NCBI GenBank assembly: GCA_004000515.1
Contig: CP034537.1
Location: forward strand, 6,469,501-6,533,500
Direction: 5' to 3'
Source: Pseudomonas poae
GTDB taxonomy: Bacteria > Pseudomonadota > Gammaproteobacteria > Pseudomonadales > Pseudomonadaceae
Length of the DNA: 64,000 bases
Below are positions 36,765 to 46,554 of the stretch, piece after piece. Numbering within the stretch: the first letter of the stretch is position 1; the number at the start of each line of letters is the position of its first letter. A model generated the notes under the pieces. It saw only the letters and a list, made by a program, of their open reading frames with translations, ran no database searches and was not told where the DNA came from. Made by a program: the position numbers and the translations under genes.

Positions 36765-38463
36765 TGCCTCCCCTCAAGAGATAGCCAATAAACTGATGAG
36801 CGACGGTTTTGGACGCTCCGGACCCGTTGCGGATACCCTGACGGAGCCGATCGCCGATACTCCAATGATGGTGACGCTGGACCAGTTGCGCCCCTATGAG
36901 CTCGATCCGAGGCTGACGCGCAATCCGCTGTACGAGGAGATCAAAGCGTCCATCCGCCAGCGTGGGCTGGATGCCCCGCCGCCGATCACCCGTCGCCCCG
37001 GTGCCGATCACTACATCATTCGTAACGGCGGCAACACGCGCCTGGCGATACTGCGCGATCTGTGGAGTGAGAGCAAAGACGAACGATTCTTCCGTATCGG
37101 CTGCCTGTTCCGCCCATGGCCGGAGCGCGGTGAGATCGTCGCCCTGACGGGACATCTCGCAGAAAACGAACTTCACGGTGGCCTGTCGTTTATCGAACGT
37201 GCCCTGGGTGTTGAAAAAGTCCGTGAGCTCTATAAACAGGAGGATGGTAAATCGCTGTCGCAGTCAGAGCTTGCCCGACGTCTCAAGGCTGACGGCTACC
37301 CCGTGCCTCAGCCCCACATCAGCCGCATGCAGGAGGCCATCCAGTTCCTGCTGCCAGCGATACCGAACGTGCTCTATGCCGGCCTGGGACGCCCCCAAGT
37401 CGAGCAACTGACCAGCCTGCGTAGAGCCGGTTCCCGGATCTGGGATGCGCGCGTGACCACGAACAGTTTAAGCATTGATTTTGCGACGCTGTTCCAGGAC
37501 GTGCTGATGGTATTTGACTCCCCTGGGAGCTTTGCGGCGCAGCGAGTACAGGATGAGCTGATCGGTCAAATGGCCGACTTGCTCGGGGTGGACTATGACA
37601 CGTTGGCATTCGAAATCACCGATTCCGAGAAGCGCTGGCAACTGCTAAATAGTGACCCCAACAACACGTCCAGCACGGCGACGACCGGACAGGCACCCAC
37701 GCGCCAGCCTACATTGCCATCGACGACCGCACCGCCGCCGTCAGCATCCACACCGCGGACGACGGAGACACCCCGAACATCTGCAAGCGAGCCCCATACG
37801 CTACCAGGTGGATCGGCAACACGCCCTCCGGCCGACGCGAATGAGGATCAACAGAAAAAGGACGATCGCTCGGTCTTGATTGAGGAACATATCGTTTCGC
37901 CTGCCGAGACCACCGAGCGCCTACAGTCGATCCAACGATTGGTGACCGACCATGTCGGCGAGACACCACCCGATTTCGGAAATAACGTACTACAGGCCAT
38001 CCCTGTTCAGGCTGGAGGTCTCTATCCCATCTCGGATGTCTGGTACATCGACCCCAGCCTCGACACGCCCGATCGACTGCGCATCCACATCGCTCAATTC
38101 GCGCATGAGATCGCCACCGAAGCGGGTCTGAAAGATGCCATTGTCGCTTGCGACGAGGGCATAGGCTTCACATGCGCGGGAACATCTGGCGATGCGGACA
38201 CGCCCCCAAATCTCCGTGGTGCATTACTACTGCTGCATAGCCTGAGCGCTCCCTACCAGCCGGACGGGACTCCGCCTTTACGAATGCCTGGAGATTTGGG
38301 CGCTCTTCTGCTGGGGTTGGAACGCACCCCGTCATCACAACATGCCGCTCGATTGAGCGATACGAGTCTGGTGAAGCTTTTCCGCTTATTGAGACTTGCC
38401 CGGCGGTTGCTGGACATCAAGGCCGACATCACTGATGGCGATACCGCCATGAACGGATCATGA
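36757..38463 (+). CDS. parB: ParB family protein of the ICE
   Basis: 568 residues, intact. The N-terminal ParB/Srx domain is MVTLDQLRPYELDPRLTRNPLYEEIKASIRQRGLDAPPPITRRPGADHYIIRNGGNTRLAILRDLW. A KorB-like helix-turn-helix follows (SLSQSELARRLKADGYPVPQPHISRMQEAIQFLLPAIP). A low-complexity Pro/Thr/Ser linker (about residues 305-365) leads to a C-terminal domain, and a long C-terminus is normal for ICE ParB. It overlaps the next gene by 4 bp (ATGA). Confidence 0.9.
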   Translation: MTDASPQEIANKLMSDGFGRSGPVADTLTEPIADTPMMVTLDQLRPYELDPRLTRNPLYEEIKASIRQRGLDAPPPITRRPGADHYIIRNGGNTRLAILRDLWSESKDERFFRIGCLFRPWPERGEIVALTGHLAENELHGGLSFIERALGVEKVRELYKQEDGKSLSQSELARRLKADGYPVPQPHISRMQEAIQFLLPAIPNVLYAGLGRPQVEQLTSLRRAGSRIWDARVTTNSLSIDFATLFQDVLMVFDSPGSFAAQRVQDELIGQMADLLGVDYDTLAFEITDSEKRWQLLNSDPNNTSSTATTGQAPTRQPTLPSTTAPPPSASTPRTTETPRTSASEPHTLPGGSATRPPADANEDQQKKDDRSVLIEEHIVSPAETTERLQSIQRLVTDHVGETPPDFGNNVLQAIPVQAGGLYPISDVWYIDPSLDTPDRLRIHIAQFAHEIATEAGLKDAIVACDEGIGFTCAGTSGDADTPPNLRGALLLLHSLSAPYQPDGTPPLRMPGDLGALLLGLERTPSSQHAARLSDTSLVKLFRLLRLARRLLDIKADITDGDTAMNGS

Positions 38464-39035
38464 GGGCGGCCGCCATGCCCGAACCGCATCCGCTCAATCA
38501 GGCCGTCATCGCGCAAGCGCTCCACGATTTGCGCAATGGCCAGTTGCGCCGGGCCAAGTCCATGGGATTCGACGATGCTGCTCTGGATGCACTCAAGCAT
38601 CCGGCCATGGCCAGCCTCCTGGCCAACGCCACCGTCTCATGGTGCTCCGTGAGCGTGAACCCGGAAGTGCTTCGACGTCTCCTGAGCCAGGTGGAGGATC
38701 TCGCACGGGAAATCGAGGAGATCGACCGACTCCTGCGACTGGGCGCGAGCACAGAACTCATCAGCAAGTTCTACGGTTTGACCCACCAGGAGATCGCCCT
38801 CAGGCGCGACGTCATCGGACTCCCAAAACGTAAGGGTCGGCATCCGGTCCTGACAGAGGCTCAGGATTCCGATCTGTGGTATCGCTGGTCTAAAACCATA
38901 AAAGAGCGTGGCACTGCACTGACCGACGACATGGCAATGCTTGCGATTACAGCCGATCTTGCAGAACCCACGGGCCTGCCCATCTCAGTGATCTGGAGCG
39001 CTATCCAAGGGTGGATTGATGCAGGGCTGGTTTGA
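38460..39035 (+). CDS. DUF2857 domain-containing protein
   Basis: 191 residues, intact, coupled to parB by an ATGA overlap; an internal ATG at 38475 is an alternative start. Features are LNQAVIAQALHDLRNGQLRRAKSMGFDDAALDALKHPAMASLLANATVSWCSVSVNPEVLRRLL and a sigma-like helix-turn-helix (RLGASTELISKFYGLTHQEIALRRDVIGLPKRKGR). DUF2857 proteins sit at this place in ICEclc/SPI-7-type elements. FlhC-like regulators with a similar fold are known from ICEclc (BisC), but I cannot assign that role. Confidence 0.82.
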   Translation: MRAAAMPEPHPLNQAVIAQALHDLRNGQLRRAKSMGFDDAALDALKHPAMASLLANATVSWCSVSVNPEVLRRLLSQVEDLAREIEEIDRLLRLGASTELISKFYGLTHQEIALRRDVIGLPKRKGRHPVLTEAQDSDLWYRWSKTIKERGTALTDDMAMLAITADLAEPTGLPISVIWSAIQGWIDAGLV

Positions 39036-40213
39036 TGGACAGTCCACGTCATTCACACGGTCCCATATCGCTGGGAGAACTGTTCGACCGGGCACTGCAG
39101 CACATGCAACCGCCCCCGGACGCGACACCGGTACCCACTCACTCTGATGGATTCATCTTCAGCGGCAATCGTCATGCCAGCGTGCCCCGTGCCTTGCTAT
39201 TGGATTACCGTCTGACTCCGCTTGAACGAAACGCCTGGCAGGTCTTTCGTCTGCTGCTCAACGACGACGGGATCACTGCTTTTCCCTCCTACGACCAGCT
39301 CTGCCCCTATCTGGCTTCAATGCCGTGTACGGCGCGCGCATCCCATGAGACCGTCGCCCGCGCGCTAACGCTGCTGCGCCTGACGCGCTGGATCAGTCTG
39401 GTGAGACGCCGTCGTGATCCGAAAACAGGACGAATACAGGGCAACCTCTATGTGCTGCACGACGAGCCTCTGACGCCCTATGAAGCCATTCAGCTGGACC
39501 CGGACTATCTGGGTCTGGTCAGCCAGTCATTGAATCACGCCAGCAAATCTGTCCAGCGCGTCGGTGTGCACACCCTCAAAGAAATGGGCGACGACCCCCT
39601 GCTCAGGGCGCGGGTACTGCCGAGCAGGCTCCAGGTGTTATCACAACGGCTGGCGGCACAAGGCTGGACCGAGGAGAAAAGTTATCCACAACCTGGGGAT
39701 GACCACGAATCCGAAGAAGGCCTCAAAGACTTACTTCGGAATCCTGCCCCCGATTTCGGAATCCGAAGCAGGCGCAAAACCCAATAAAACCGGCTCGCTT
39801 CGGATTCCGAAGACCGATAGTACTGTACGTAAAGAAAAAGAACTAAAAGAAGTACGTACAGTACCGCGCGAGCGGGGAAAACTTCGCCTACCCGAACGCT
39901 TCATGACACTCAAAGCAGAGCAGCAATCAGGCGCGCTGACCGCACTGCAGCCCGTGGATGCCGAGTTGCACCAGGCCATCATCGACGAATGGGATGCACG
40001 TTGTCGGGCAAGCTCGGTGCGTAACCCTGCGGGCTACCTGTTTGGCATCATTCAGAACGCCATGAAGGGTGAATTTCGCGCATGGACCGGCCAGGAAAAA
40101 TCCAGCCCCCGGTAAGCCCGCCCCCACAGCCGCAGCCGCAGCCAATGCAGGCTGTCGGCCCAGAAGTCGCCCGAGAGAACCTCGCACGGCTACGCTCACT
40201 GCTCGGCAGGTGA
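39035..40213 (+). CDS. STY4528 family pathogenicity-island replication protein, two frame breaks
   Basis: About 393 residues when restored; ATG 39035 overlaps the preceding stop. The N-terminus is a Rep-like winged helix (RLTPLERNAWQVFRLLLNDDGITAFPSYDQLCPYLAS..ASHETVARALTLLRLTRWISLVRRRRD). An extra C near 39741 and a missing A near 40095 break the frame. Restored, it reads SESEAGAKPNKTGSLRIPK, LRLPERFMTLK, RNPAGYLFGIIQNAMKGEFRAWTGQEK and ends VGPEVARENLARLRSLLGR. The repeat array 90 bp downstream may be its site of action. Confidence 0.83.
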
Positions 40214-40303
40214 AAGCAGCGCTCACGTGCTATCAATGGCGTTTTGCAATGCTCAACATCAGGGTTTGTCCCATATCTCCGCAAGCAAGTCCAACGATGT
40301 CCA

Positions 40304-40560
40304 TGGTCGCCTATACCACTGGTATAGTTGAACACACTGCCTTCCTTGCAATGCATCACCTCCAGTCCCGGGGTCATCCGCCTGAAGAGTCCACCGAAGG
40401 CCACCGTCGCCTATACCACTGGTATAGTTGAACAGACTGCCTTCCGGCAACGCATCACCTCCAGCCCCAGGTCATCCGCCTGAAGAGTCCACCGAAGGCC
40501 ACTGTCGCCTATACCACTGGTATAGTTGAACACACTGCCTTCCGGCAACGGTGGCGGGCA
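40304..40560. repeat. 2.6 tandem copies of a ~98-bp repeat with palindromic cores
   Basis: Direct repeats with unit ends near 40,400 and 40,500. Each copy carries CTATACCACTGGTATAG (40311-40327, 40411-40427, 40509-40525), a perfect 8-bp palindrome around one C, followed by TTGAACA(C/G)ACTGCCTTCC. Copies 1 and 2 also share GGTCATCCGCCTGAAGAGTC. They lie between the replication-protein gene and the inrR-like operon, suggesting operator or iteron function. Confidence 0.85.
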
Positions 40561-40728
40561 ACAAACGTAGAACGCCTCACGCAACCCTCTCATCCGCAGC
40601 GAGGTGCAAGATTTCACTGCGGCAGTGTGAATTCACAAACAGGCGTTCAGGCGGTGCGGTTTGATGACTGACACCCTTCCGGCCAATGCCGATGCTGGCG
40701 ACTCGTTTCCTCAGCGAGAGTCGTCACG

Positions 40729-41556
40729 ATGGCCACCGAACTCGAATCTTCCCTGCAGTTGAACCTTGGCTCGCTGCGCAGCGCGATGTCGCTGACGCTG
40801 CACACCCATCATGCGTCCCGTATCTGGCACGGACGTACGCCCTCCGAGGGCAAGCCCGGCATTGTCGGGCTCAACGGCTTTGTCGCCATCATGACCAAGC
40901 TCAAGCGAGGTTCTGAGCAAGACGACCCCTACTCCGACTGGTGGATGCTGCGCATCGAAGACAAGCTCAGCACCACCAAGGCACAACTCCAGACCCTGCG
41001 CGAACAGGTTGATCAGGCGCTGGCCGATGTACCGGCCGCACTCAGCCTGGGCGAGAACCTCAACGTCCAGCCAGTAAAGCTGCCGCTGTTCGTGGCCTCG
41101 CAGCTCGGCTTCATGGCGGTCTATCTGCTGGCCGACTACGACGACCTAGCCCGGCGTCTGATCTTGGCGCACCACACCGCCCTAATCGACCGCAGCACCC
41201 TAGAACGCTGGCTCAATGAAGGCGCGCATGCGCTGCGCAGCCTTTTCAGCCTGGCGCAGCAGTACCGCTACTCCGGTACCCAGCGCGACGACTTCGCTGC
41301 CAACAATGCCGCGGCGCGTGCCGCCTTGGAGAAATACGGTGAACTACCGCAGGACGTGCTCGATGGCACACGCCGTTCACGCTTTGCGCCACCGCTCATC
41401 CGTCGCGCCCCTTTGGCATCGGCGCCAACCCGGTCAACTACCTCCGACGTTGCGCCAGCCGGTGAACCCGACGCGGCTGAGCCAGCCGTATCTGACGGGG
41501 TGCCTCTGGGCGACGACTCTTCCGTGTCGTTGGACGGCGAGGACCACCCAGAATGA
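40729..41556 (+). CDS. inrR: TIGR03761 (PFL_4669) family ICE protein, InrR-like
   Basis: 275 residues, intact. The core LRSAMSLTLHTHHASRIWHGRTPSEGKPGIVGLNGFVAIMTKLKRGSEQDDPYSDWWMLRIEDKL is the PFL_4669 family signature; in ICEclc the family member InrR controls integrase expression. ATG 40729 has no good ribosome site. An upstream ATG at 40664 (MTDTLPANADAGDSF) lies in another frame and might be the real start if a base is missing. The tail (residues 230-275) is low-complexity and acidic. It overlaps the next gene by 4 bp. Confidence 0.82.
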   Translation: MATELESSLQLNLGSLRSAMSLTLHTHHASRIWHGRTPSEGKPGIVGLNGFVAIMTKLKRGSEQDDPYSDWWMLRIEDKLSTTKAQLQTLREQVDQALADVPAALSLGENLNVQPVKLPLFVASQLGFMAVYLLADYDDLARRLILAHHTALIDRSTLERWLNEGAHALRSLFSLAQQYRYSGTQRDDFAANNAAARAALEKYGELPQDVLDGTRRSRFAPPLIRRAPLASAPTRSTTSDVAPAGEPDAAEPAVSDGVPLGDDSSVSLDGEDHPE

Positions 41557-42086
41557 CCGCATCCAACCGCTTCTTGGCACTGGAACAGGCTGACTTCCAG
41601 AGGCTGGAACACGCAGGCTACCTAAAAGGCCTTTTAAAGCCTTTTAAAGGTAATGGGGAGCTTGCGACCTGGGCCAGCCAGTGCCAAGCACTGCGGGACG
41701 ATCTGATCGGACTGGCGCAGCGCAAGGTGCTGTCGCAGGCCCGCAGCCACCCCTTCAACCTGCTTGCCGTGCAACTGGCCCAGCAAACCACTGGCGCGGG
41801 CACGACCTTTCTGCGTTGGCGCAACCTCGATCGTTCGCGCATGGGTACTGCTTTGTGGGAGGAGCTGCTTGCCAGCCCCGGCACACCGGCATCGCTGATC
41901 GACGACCTCTTCGCCATCGAGGTGCAGCGCATCGTGCTGAACCTGCAGATCAGCCTCACTCACAGTATCGCCCGCCAAACCTCGGAGTGTGCCAGCAAGT
42001 TGGCCCATGCCGAGGGGCTTACCAACGGCGTGTCCACGCCACCAACCCCAAGGAGTCACACTCATGAGCACGCATTTCTACGGTGA
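41553..42086 (+). CDS. DUF3158 family ICE protein
   Basis: 177 residues, intact, from ATG 41553 (ATGA overlap). It reads LEQADFQRLEHAGYLKGLLKPFKGNGELATWASQCQALRDDLIGLAQRKVLSQARSHPFNLLAVQLAQQTTGAGTTFLRWRNLDRSRMGTALWEELL, which I recognise as DUF3158, always found between the PFL_4669-type gene and ssb in these ICEs. Function unknown. Its end overlaps ssb by 23 bp. Confidence 0.82.
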   Translation: MTASNRFLALEQADFQRLEHAGYLKGLLKPFKGNGELATWASQCQALRDDLIGLAQRKVLSQARSHPFNLLAVQLAQQTTGAGTTFLRWRNLDRSRMGTALWEELLASPGTPASLIDDLFAIEVQRIVLNLQISLTHSIARQTSECASKLAHAEGLTNGVSTPPTPRSHTHEHAFLR

Positions 42087-42459
42087 GGGCAACATCGGTT
42101 CGGCGCCAGAATTCCGCGAGTTTCCGAACGGCAACAATGAGCCGCGCAGGCTGTTGCGCCTGAATGTCTACTTCGACAATCCCGTGCCTACCAAGGAGGG
42201 CTTTGAAGATCGCGGTGGGTTCTGGGCGCCGGTCGAAATCTGGCATCGCGACGCCGAACGCTGGGCCGCGCTGTACCAAAAGGGCATGCGCGTCTTGGTC
42301 GAAGGTCGGGCGGTGAAAGACGATTGGGAGGATGCGGACGAAAACGAGCGTGTGACCTTCAAGATCGAAGCCCGCCGCGCTGGCATCCTGCCTTATCGCA
42401 TTGAGTCTGTCGTGCTCGGGGCCAAGCCCGCTGCGGCGGAGCCAGCCGAGAACGAGTGA
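42064..42459 (+). CDS. ssb: single-stranded DNA-binding protein, ICE type
   Basis: 131 residues, intact, starting at ATG 42064 within the end of the DUF3158 gene. It has an OB-fold with FYGEGNIGSAPEFREFPNGNNEPRRLLRLNVYFDNPVPTKEGFEDRGGFWAPVEIWHRDAERWAALYQKGMRVLVEGRAVKDDW. It lacks the acidic DDIPF tip of chromosomal SSB, as usual for the divergent ICE proteins. It protects single-stranded ICE DNA during replication and transfer. Confidence 0.85.
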   Translation: MSTHFYGEGNIGSAPEFREFPNGNNEPRRLLRLNVYFDNPVPTKEGFEDRGGFWAPVEIWHRDAERWAALYQKGMRVLVEGRAVKDDWEDADENERVTFKIEARRAGILPYRIESVVLGAKPAAAEPAENE

Positions 42460-42660
42460 TCATCCCCGCCCTGCGTGCACCTTTCCCGCTGAGCGATTGC
42501 GCCAACCACCAGTCGCTCACCGGACAACAGCCAGCGTCCATGGAGTTCCCCTGAGATCCACAGTTCGCGGCACATGGAGAAGCTCCCGGAGAACCAACCT
42601 ACGGCCTCCATTCGCGGCCTCATGGCTTCCTACTCTTGCAGACTCTCCTCGCTTGCTACA

Positions 42661-42900
42661 TCAGTCCAGATTCTCCGCGATGTGGAACACAAGCCTGAGC
42701 GGCTCCTTGCTGTCCACTATCTGGTACATCACATGCCGCTTGCTTCTCGGCAGCGTTTTGGCACAGCGCTTCGCTGTATCACGCACGGCGGCATCCGTAC
42801 CGTGGATGGTCGCCGCTAACAGCAGCACTAGGTATGCATCGGTCAGCGTCTTCGCCATCACCTCACTCTCGTTGCAAATCGCCACTAACACTTGACCCAT
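42661..42900 (-). CDS. 79-codon hypothetical ORF, minus strand
   Basis: The only protein-like frame in the 742-bp ssb to 43,202 interval: EVMAKTLTDAYLVLLLAATIHGTDAAVRDTAKRCAKTLPRSKRHVMYQIVDSKEPLRLVFHIAENLD. The start at 42900 has a weak site. It runs against all neighbours and has no recognised domain, so it may be chance. The rest of the interval holds nothing I can name. Confidence 0.25.
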   Translation of the reverse strand: MGQVLVAICNESEVMAKTLTDAYLVLLLAATIHGTDAAVRDTAKRCAKTLPRSKRHVMYQIVDSKEPLRLVFHIAENLD

Positions 42901-43201
42901 TGCATAGTGTCTTTCTTCGGCTTATCAGGGGGGCAGCTTAATGGCCATCACTCGCTGTCTCGCCACTTTGCACCCACCCGCTTGGGTCTGGATCATGTCA
43001 AATAGCTCCACTGACGTCCACTGAGGTCGCAGTCCGCGGTACATGACAGTGCTCCCGACGTGCCATCTCACGACACGTTTGAACCTCCTGAGAACTCCAT
43101 CACACGCCGCTTACTCCGGTCTAATCACACCCGCTCACGCTGAATACGGATGAGCAGTGGCACGGTTAGGTTTTCGACAAACCCGGTAATCGCCGGCATC
43201 A

Positions 43202-43636
43202 ATGATCGCGTATTGGACCGAGATCGATGCCTATGAGAAAGCCCAGACCGAGGCCGAAGAGGCTGCACGGCAGCGATTTGCCACGCTGTTCCATGTACAG
43301 GTCGAAGAGGTCGATCCTGACGCACTGTGCTACTTGCTGCGCGAGGATCTGAGCGATGACCAGCTTCATGCCCTGTGGACCGCAAAGCCCTGGGAGGCTG
43401 ACGACCAGGAGTACTCTGGTGATGATAAATTTGAAGACGGCGACCTCAAAGACGCCGACCAGCCCGACGGTCGTCAAGGGGGCTCTCGTGCCGACTCGAC
43501 GGCGCACTTCTCCGAAGACCTACAGGTGCTGATCCGTGCCGGCGAGACTGCGTGGACACTTGAGCGCAATGCGACCGCTGCTGGCTTCTTTCGTGTGGGT
43601 GACTATCTGAAGTGGCGTGAAGAACCGGATGTCTGA
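43202..43636 (+). CDS. hypothetical ICE protein
   Basis: 144 residues, acidic (WTEIDAYEKAQTEAEEAARQRFATLFHVQVEEVDPDALCYLLREDLSDDQLHALWTAKPWEADDQEY), ending FFRVGDYLKWREEPDV. Helical with no known domain. The in-frame ATG at 43202 has no strong ribosome site. It lies between ssb and topB. Confidence 0.55.
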   Translation: MIAYWTEIDAYEKAQTEAEEAARQRFATLFHVQVEEVDPDALCYLLREDLSDDQLHALWTAKPWEADDQEYSGDDKFEDGDLKDADQPDGRQGGSRADSTAHFSEDLQVLIRAGETAWTLERNATAAGFFRVGDYLKWREEPDV

Positions 43637-43722
43637 TCCGAGGGCGGCTGTAGCAGTCGATGATCGCCCTCAATGCGCCAGAGCCTGCCGACCTGCAAAG
43701 CACCGACCTCTGTCAAACACCT

Positions 43723-43737
43723 CTATACTTGGTATAG
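43723..43737. promoter_or_regulatory. palindrome CTATACTTGGTATAG upstream of topB
   Basis: Six-base arms CTATAC and GTATAG around TTG. It shares both outer arms with the palindrome repeated three times before the inrR-like gene and lies about 210 bp before topB, so both operons may answer to the same protein. Confidence 0.45.
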
Positions 43738-43949
43738 CGCCATGGACCTCCACTGCGCTCCACGCGCGCGCCCAAAACGAAGCGCCTGCTCTGATCTCCT
43801 GAACTACCCGAGACTCAACTGGCGCAATATTGCCTCCCAGCGACAACAAGCCGGTCATTATCGGATCCACCTTGTTTGCTGTCTCGCGCGGTCTCCCCGG
43901 ACATGCTGGTGCTCATTCAATGAACACCACGCCAACTCCGGGAGGCTGC

Positions 43950-45973
43950 ATGCGCGTATATCTGTGCGAGAAGCCTTCGCAAGGCAAAGACATTGCACGT
44001 GTGATGGGTGCGAAACAACGCGGAGCTGGCTGCTACAACGGACCAGGAATTGTCGTGACCTGGTGCATCGGTCACCTGATCGAAGCCGCACCACCGGAAG
44101 CCTACGGTGAGCAGTACAAGCGCTGGTCCATTGAACAGCTTCCCATTATTCCCGAGCGCTGGCGCAGCGAGGTCAAGGCCTCCACTGCTGCGCAATTCAA
44201 GGTCGTCAAACAGTTGCTCGGCCAGGCCACCGAGCTGGTGATTGCCACCGATGCCGATCGCGAAGGCGAGATGATCGCTCGCGAGATGATCGAGCTGTGC
44301 GGCTACCGTGGGTCCATTCAACGGCTGTGGCTGTCGGCACTGAATGATGCCTCCATTCGCAAGGCACTGGACGCGCTCAAGCCTTCAAATGAGACCCTGC
44401 CGCTGTATTACTCGGCACTCGCCCGCTCTCGCGCCGATTGGTTGATCGGCATGAACCTCAGCCGGTTGTTCACTCTGCTTGGCCGCCAAGCTGGCTACCA
44501 GGGCGTCCTCTCAGTCGGTCGTGTGCAGACGCCCACGCTGCGTCTTGTGGTCGACCGTGACCGCGAGATCGCCCGGTTCGTATCTGTTCCGTTTTGGTCC
44601 GTCGAATTGCAGCTATCGCACGCCAGCAATTCTTTCGCCGCGAACTGGATTCCGCCCGATGCCACCACCGATGCTGCAGGTCGGTGCCTGGACCAACGAA
44701 CTGCCCAGCAGGCAGCAGGCCGGATCGGCAGCACTCGCGAGGCGCAGGTATTGTCCGTTGAAACCGAGCGAGTTCGTGAAGCCGCGCCTCTCCCGTTCGA
44801 CCTCGGCACGCTGCAGGAGGTCTGCTCGCGCCAGTTTGGTCTTGACGTTCAGGAGACACTGGACATCGCGCAATCGCTGTACGAGACGTACAAGGCGACC
44901 ACCTACCCCCGTTCGGATTCAGGCTACCTGCCGGAGAGCATGTTGGCCGAAGTGCCGACAGTGCTCGACGCCATGCTTGCCAGCGATCCCGGCCTGCACC
45001 CATTGTTCGACCAACTCGACCGCACCCAACGCTCACGCGCCTGGAACGATGCGAAAGTCACTGCTCACCATGGCATCATTCCCACGCTGGAACCGACCAA
45101 CCTTTCTGCCATGTCGGAGAAGCAGCGGGCCGTTTATGGGCTCATCCGTTCGCATTACCTGGCGCAATTTCTACCTCACCATGAATTCGACAGAACAGTC
45201 GCCACGTTGTCAGCCGGCGGCCAGACACTGCAGGCGACGGGTAAGCAGGTTGCCGTCCTGGGATGGCAACGGGCGCTAATCAACAGCGGGCCGGACATAC
45301 CCGACGGTGCGGACGATGAGCCCGCCCAACGCAGCCAGATCCTGCCGCCGCTATCCGAGGGTACACATTGCCAAGTCAGCTCTGTCGATCTGAAAGCGCT
45401 GAAAACACTGCCGCCCAAGCCGTTCACGCAGGGTGAGTTGATCAAAGCCATGAAGGGTGTCGCCAAACTGGTGACAGACCCACGCCTGAAGCAAAAGTTG
45501 AAGGAAACCACGGGCATCGGCACCGAGGCCACCCGCGCAAACATCATCAACGGCCTGCTGGGCCGAAGCTACCTGATCAAAAAGGTCGATCCGTCCGCGC
45601 CTCCGAGGCGGCTTTCACCCTGATCGACGCTGTTCCCGCGGCCATCGCCGACCCGGGCACGACCGCTATCTGGGAACAGGCACTGGACATGATTGAATCC
45701 GGGCAGTTGACCCTGGACATCTTCATTGCGAAACAGTCGGCCTGGATCACTCAACTGATCCAGCAGTACAGCGGAACCACCCTGTCTATACGGATCCCGG
45801 AAGGCCCTGTCTGCCCTCTGTGCGGCGGAGCTACACGCCAGCGAACCGGCAAAACCGGTCCCTTTTGGTCGTGCAACCGTTATCCCGACTGTAAAGGCAC
45901 CGTAGCGATCGAATCGTCCGGTGGCAAGCGAGCCGCTCCGCGCAAGCGGCGGACCGCTCCCAGGGCTTCCTGA
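43950..45973 (+). CDS. topB: DNA topoisomerase III of the ICE, frame interrupted
   Basis: About 675 residues when restored. The Toprim domain has LCEKPSQGKDIARVMG and IATDADREGEMIAREMIE. The type IA core has GVLSVGRVQTPTLRLV and the active-site YKATTYPRSDSGYLPESM. A missing A near 45581 cuts off the end; restored it reads LIKKGRSVRASEAAFTLIDAVPAAIADPGTTAIWEQAL and includes a zinc ribbon CPLCGG...CNRYPDC. The start ATG 43950 has GGAGG; the longer start at 43830 is unlikely. It decatenates ICE DNA. Confidence 0.92.
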
Positions 45974-46518
45974 CGCCTGCCAGACACGTCCTGCCCCAGC
46001 CGCGTTTTCCAGCGGTTGCCAGGCATGGCCTCGCTACCCGCGGGGCGTCCCAAGCATGTCCCCGCCTTCTGCAATGGCATGTACCTCCCCTGCAATTCGT
46101 GTAGCCGGGAGGATGAAGGTGCTTTGCTGCCCGGCCGGATACACGGTCTGCTGATCGGCACTCTCTACGTCCGGCCCGAAGGGTCTCCTGGCGCCTTGCC
46201 CGCGAGATGCCAGGAGACCCTTCGGGGACGACGGTGTTCGCCCCGGTACCCACCGGTGAAAAAAAAGGGTTCCTTTTGTGTACGGATGTACGCCGAAAAA
46301 TTCCGGCCCCAACCACGAAACAGGTCGGGTGCGATCTGCTCCAGCGACAGGCTTTGACGACGGCCACGTCCCTGCGACAGCCACAGGTGGTTTCCCTGTC
46401 CCCCGCTGGAGGCGTACTGCCTCCAGCGCCTTGTTCCTCTCCGCACCTTGAACGCCGTCTGCCCCGTGGGTCACTCGGCCCCGGCGTCTTCGCGTCAACC
46501 AGAAAAGGAGATGACCCA
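45974..46518. other. non-coding region after topB with leader-like end
   Basis: No plus-strand gene. It contains the hairpin at 46175-46226. Near the right end, AAGGAG is followed by ATGACCGCTTATACCTGATAA, an ICE-like start that meets a stop after five codons exactly where the left inverted repeat begins. An ICE gene may have been interrupted here. Confidence 0.45.
46175..46226. repeat. perfect 18-bp inverted repeat
   Basis: CCCGAAGGGTCTCCTGGC (46175-46192) is exactly complementary to 46209-46226, with a 16-nt loop and no T-run. It is not a simple terminator; possible roles are an RNA structure or a nicking/recombination site. Confidence 0.75.
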
Positions 46519-46554
46519 TGACCGCTTATACCTGATAAGTAGGCGTTGTGGGAT
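46519..46554. repeat. left inverted repeat bracketing the Gabija-like genes
   Basis: A 36-bp sequence inversely repeated at 51464-51499 with 31 matches; the five differences are all transitions. The inner end is GGCGTTGTGGGAT. Confidence 0.75.

Noticed and set aside
40304..40560. CRISPR array
   Set aside because: The repeated unit is ~98 bp and tandem, without unique spacers of 30-40 bp, and no cas genes are nearby.
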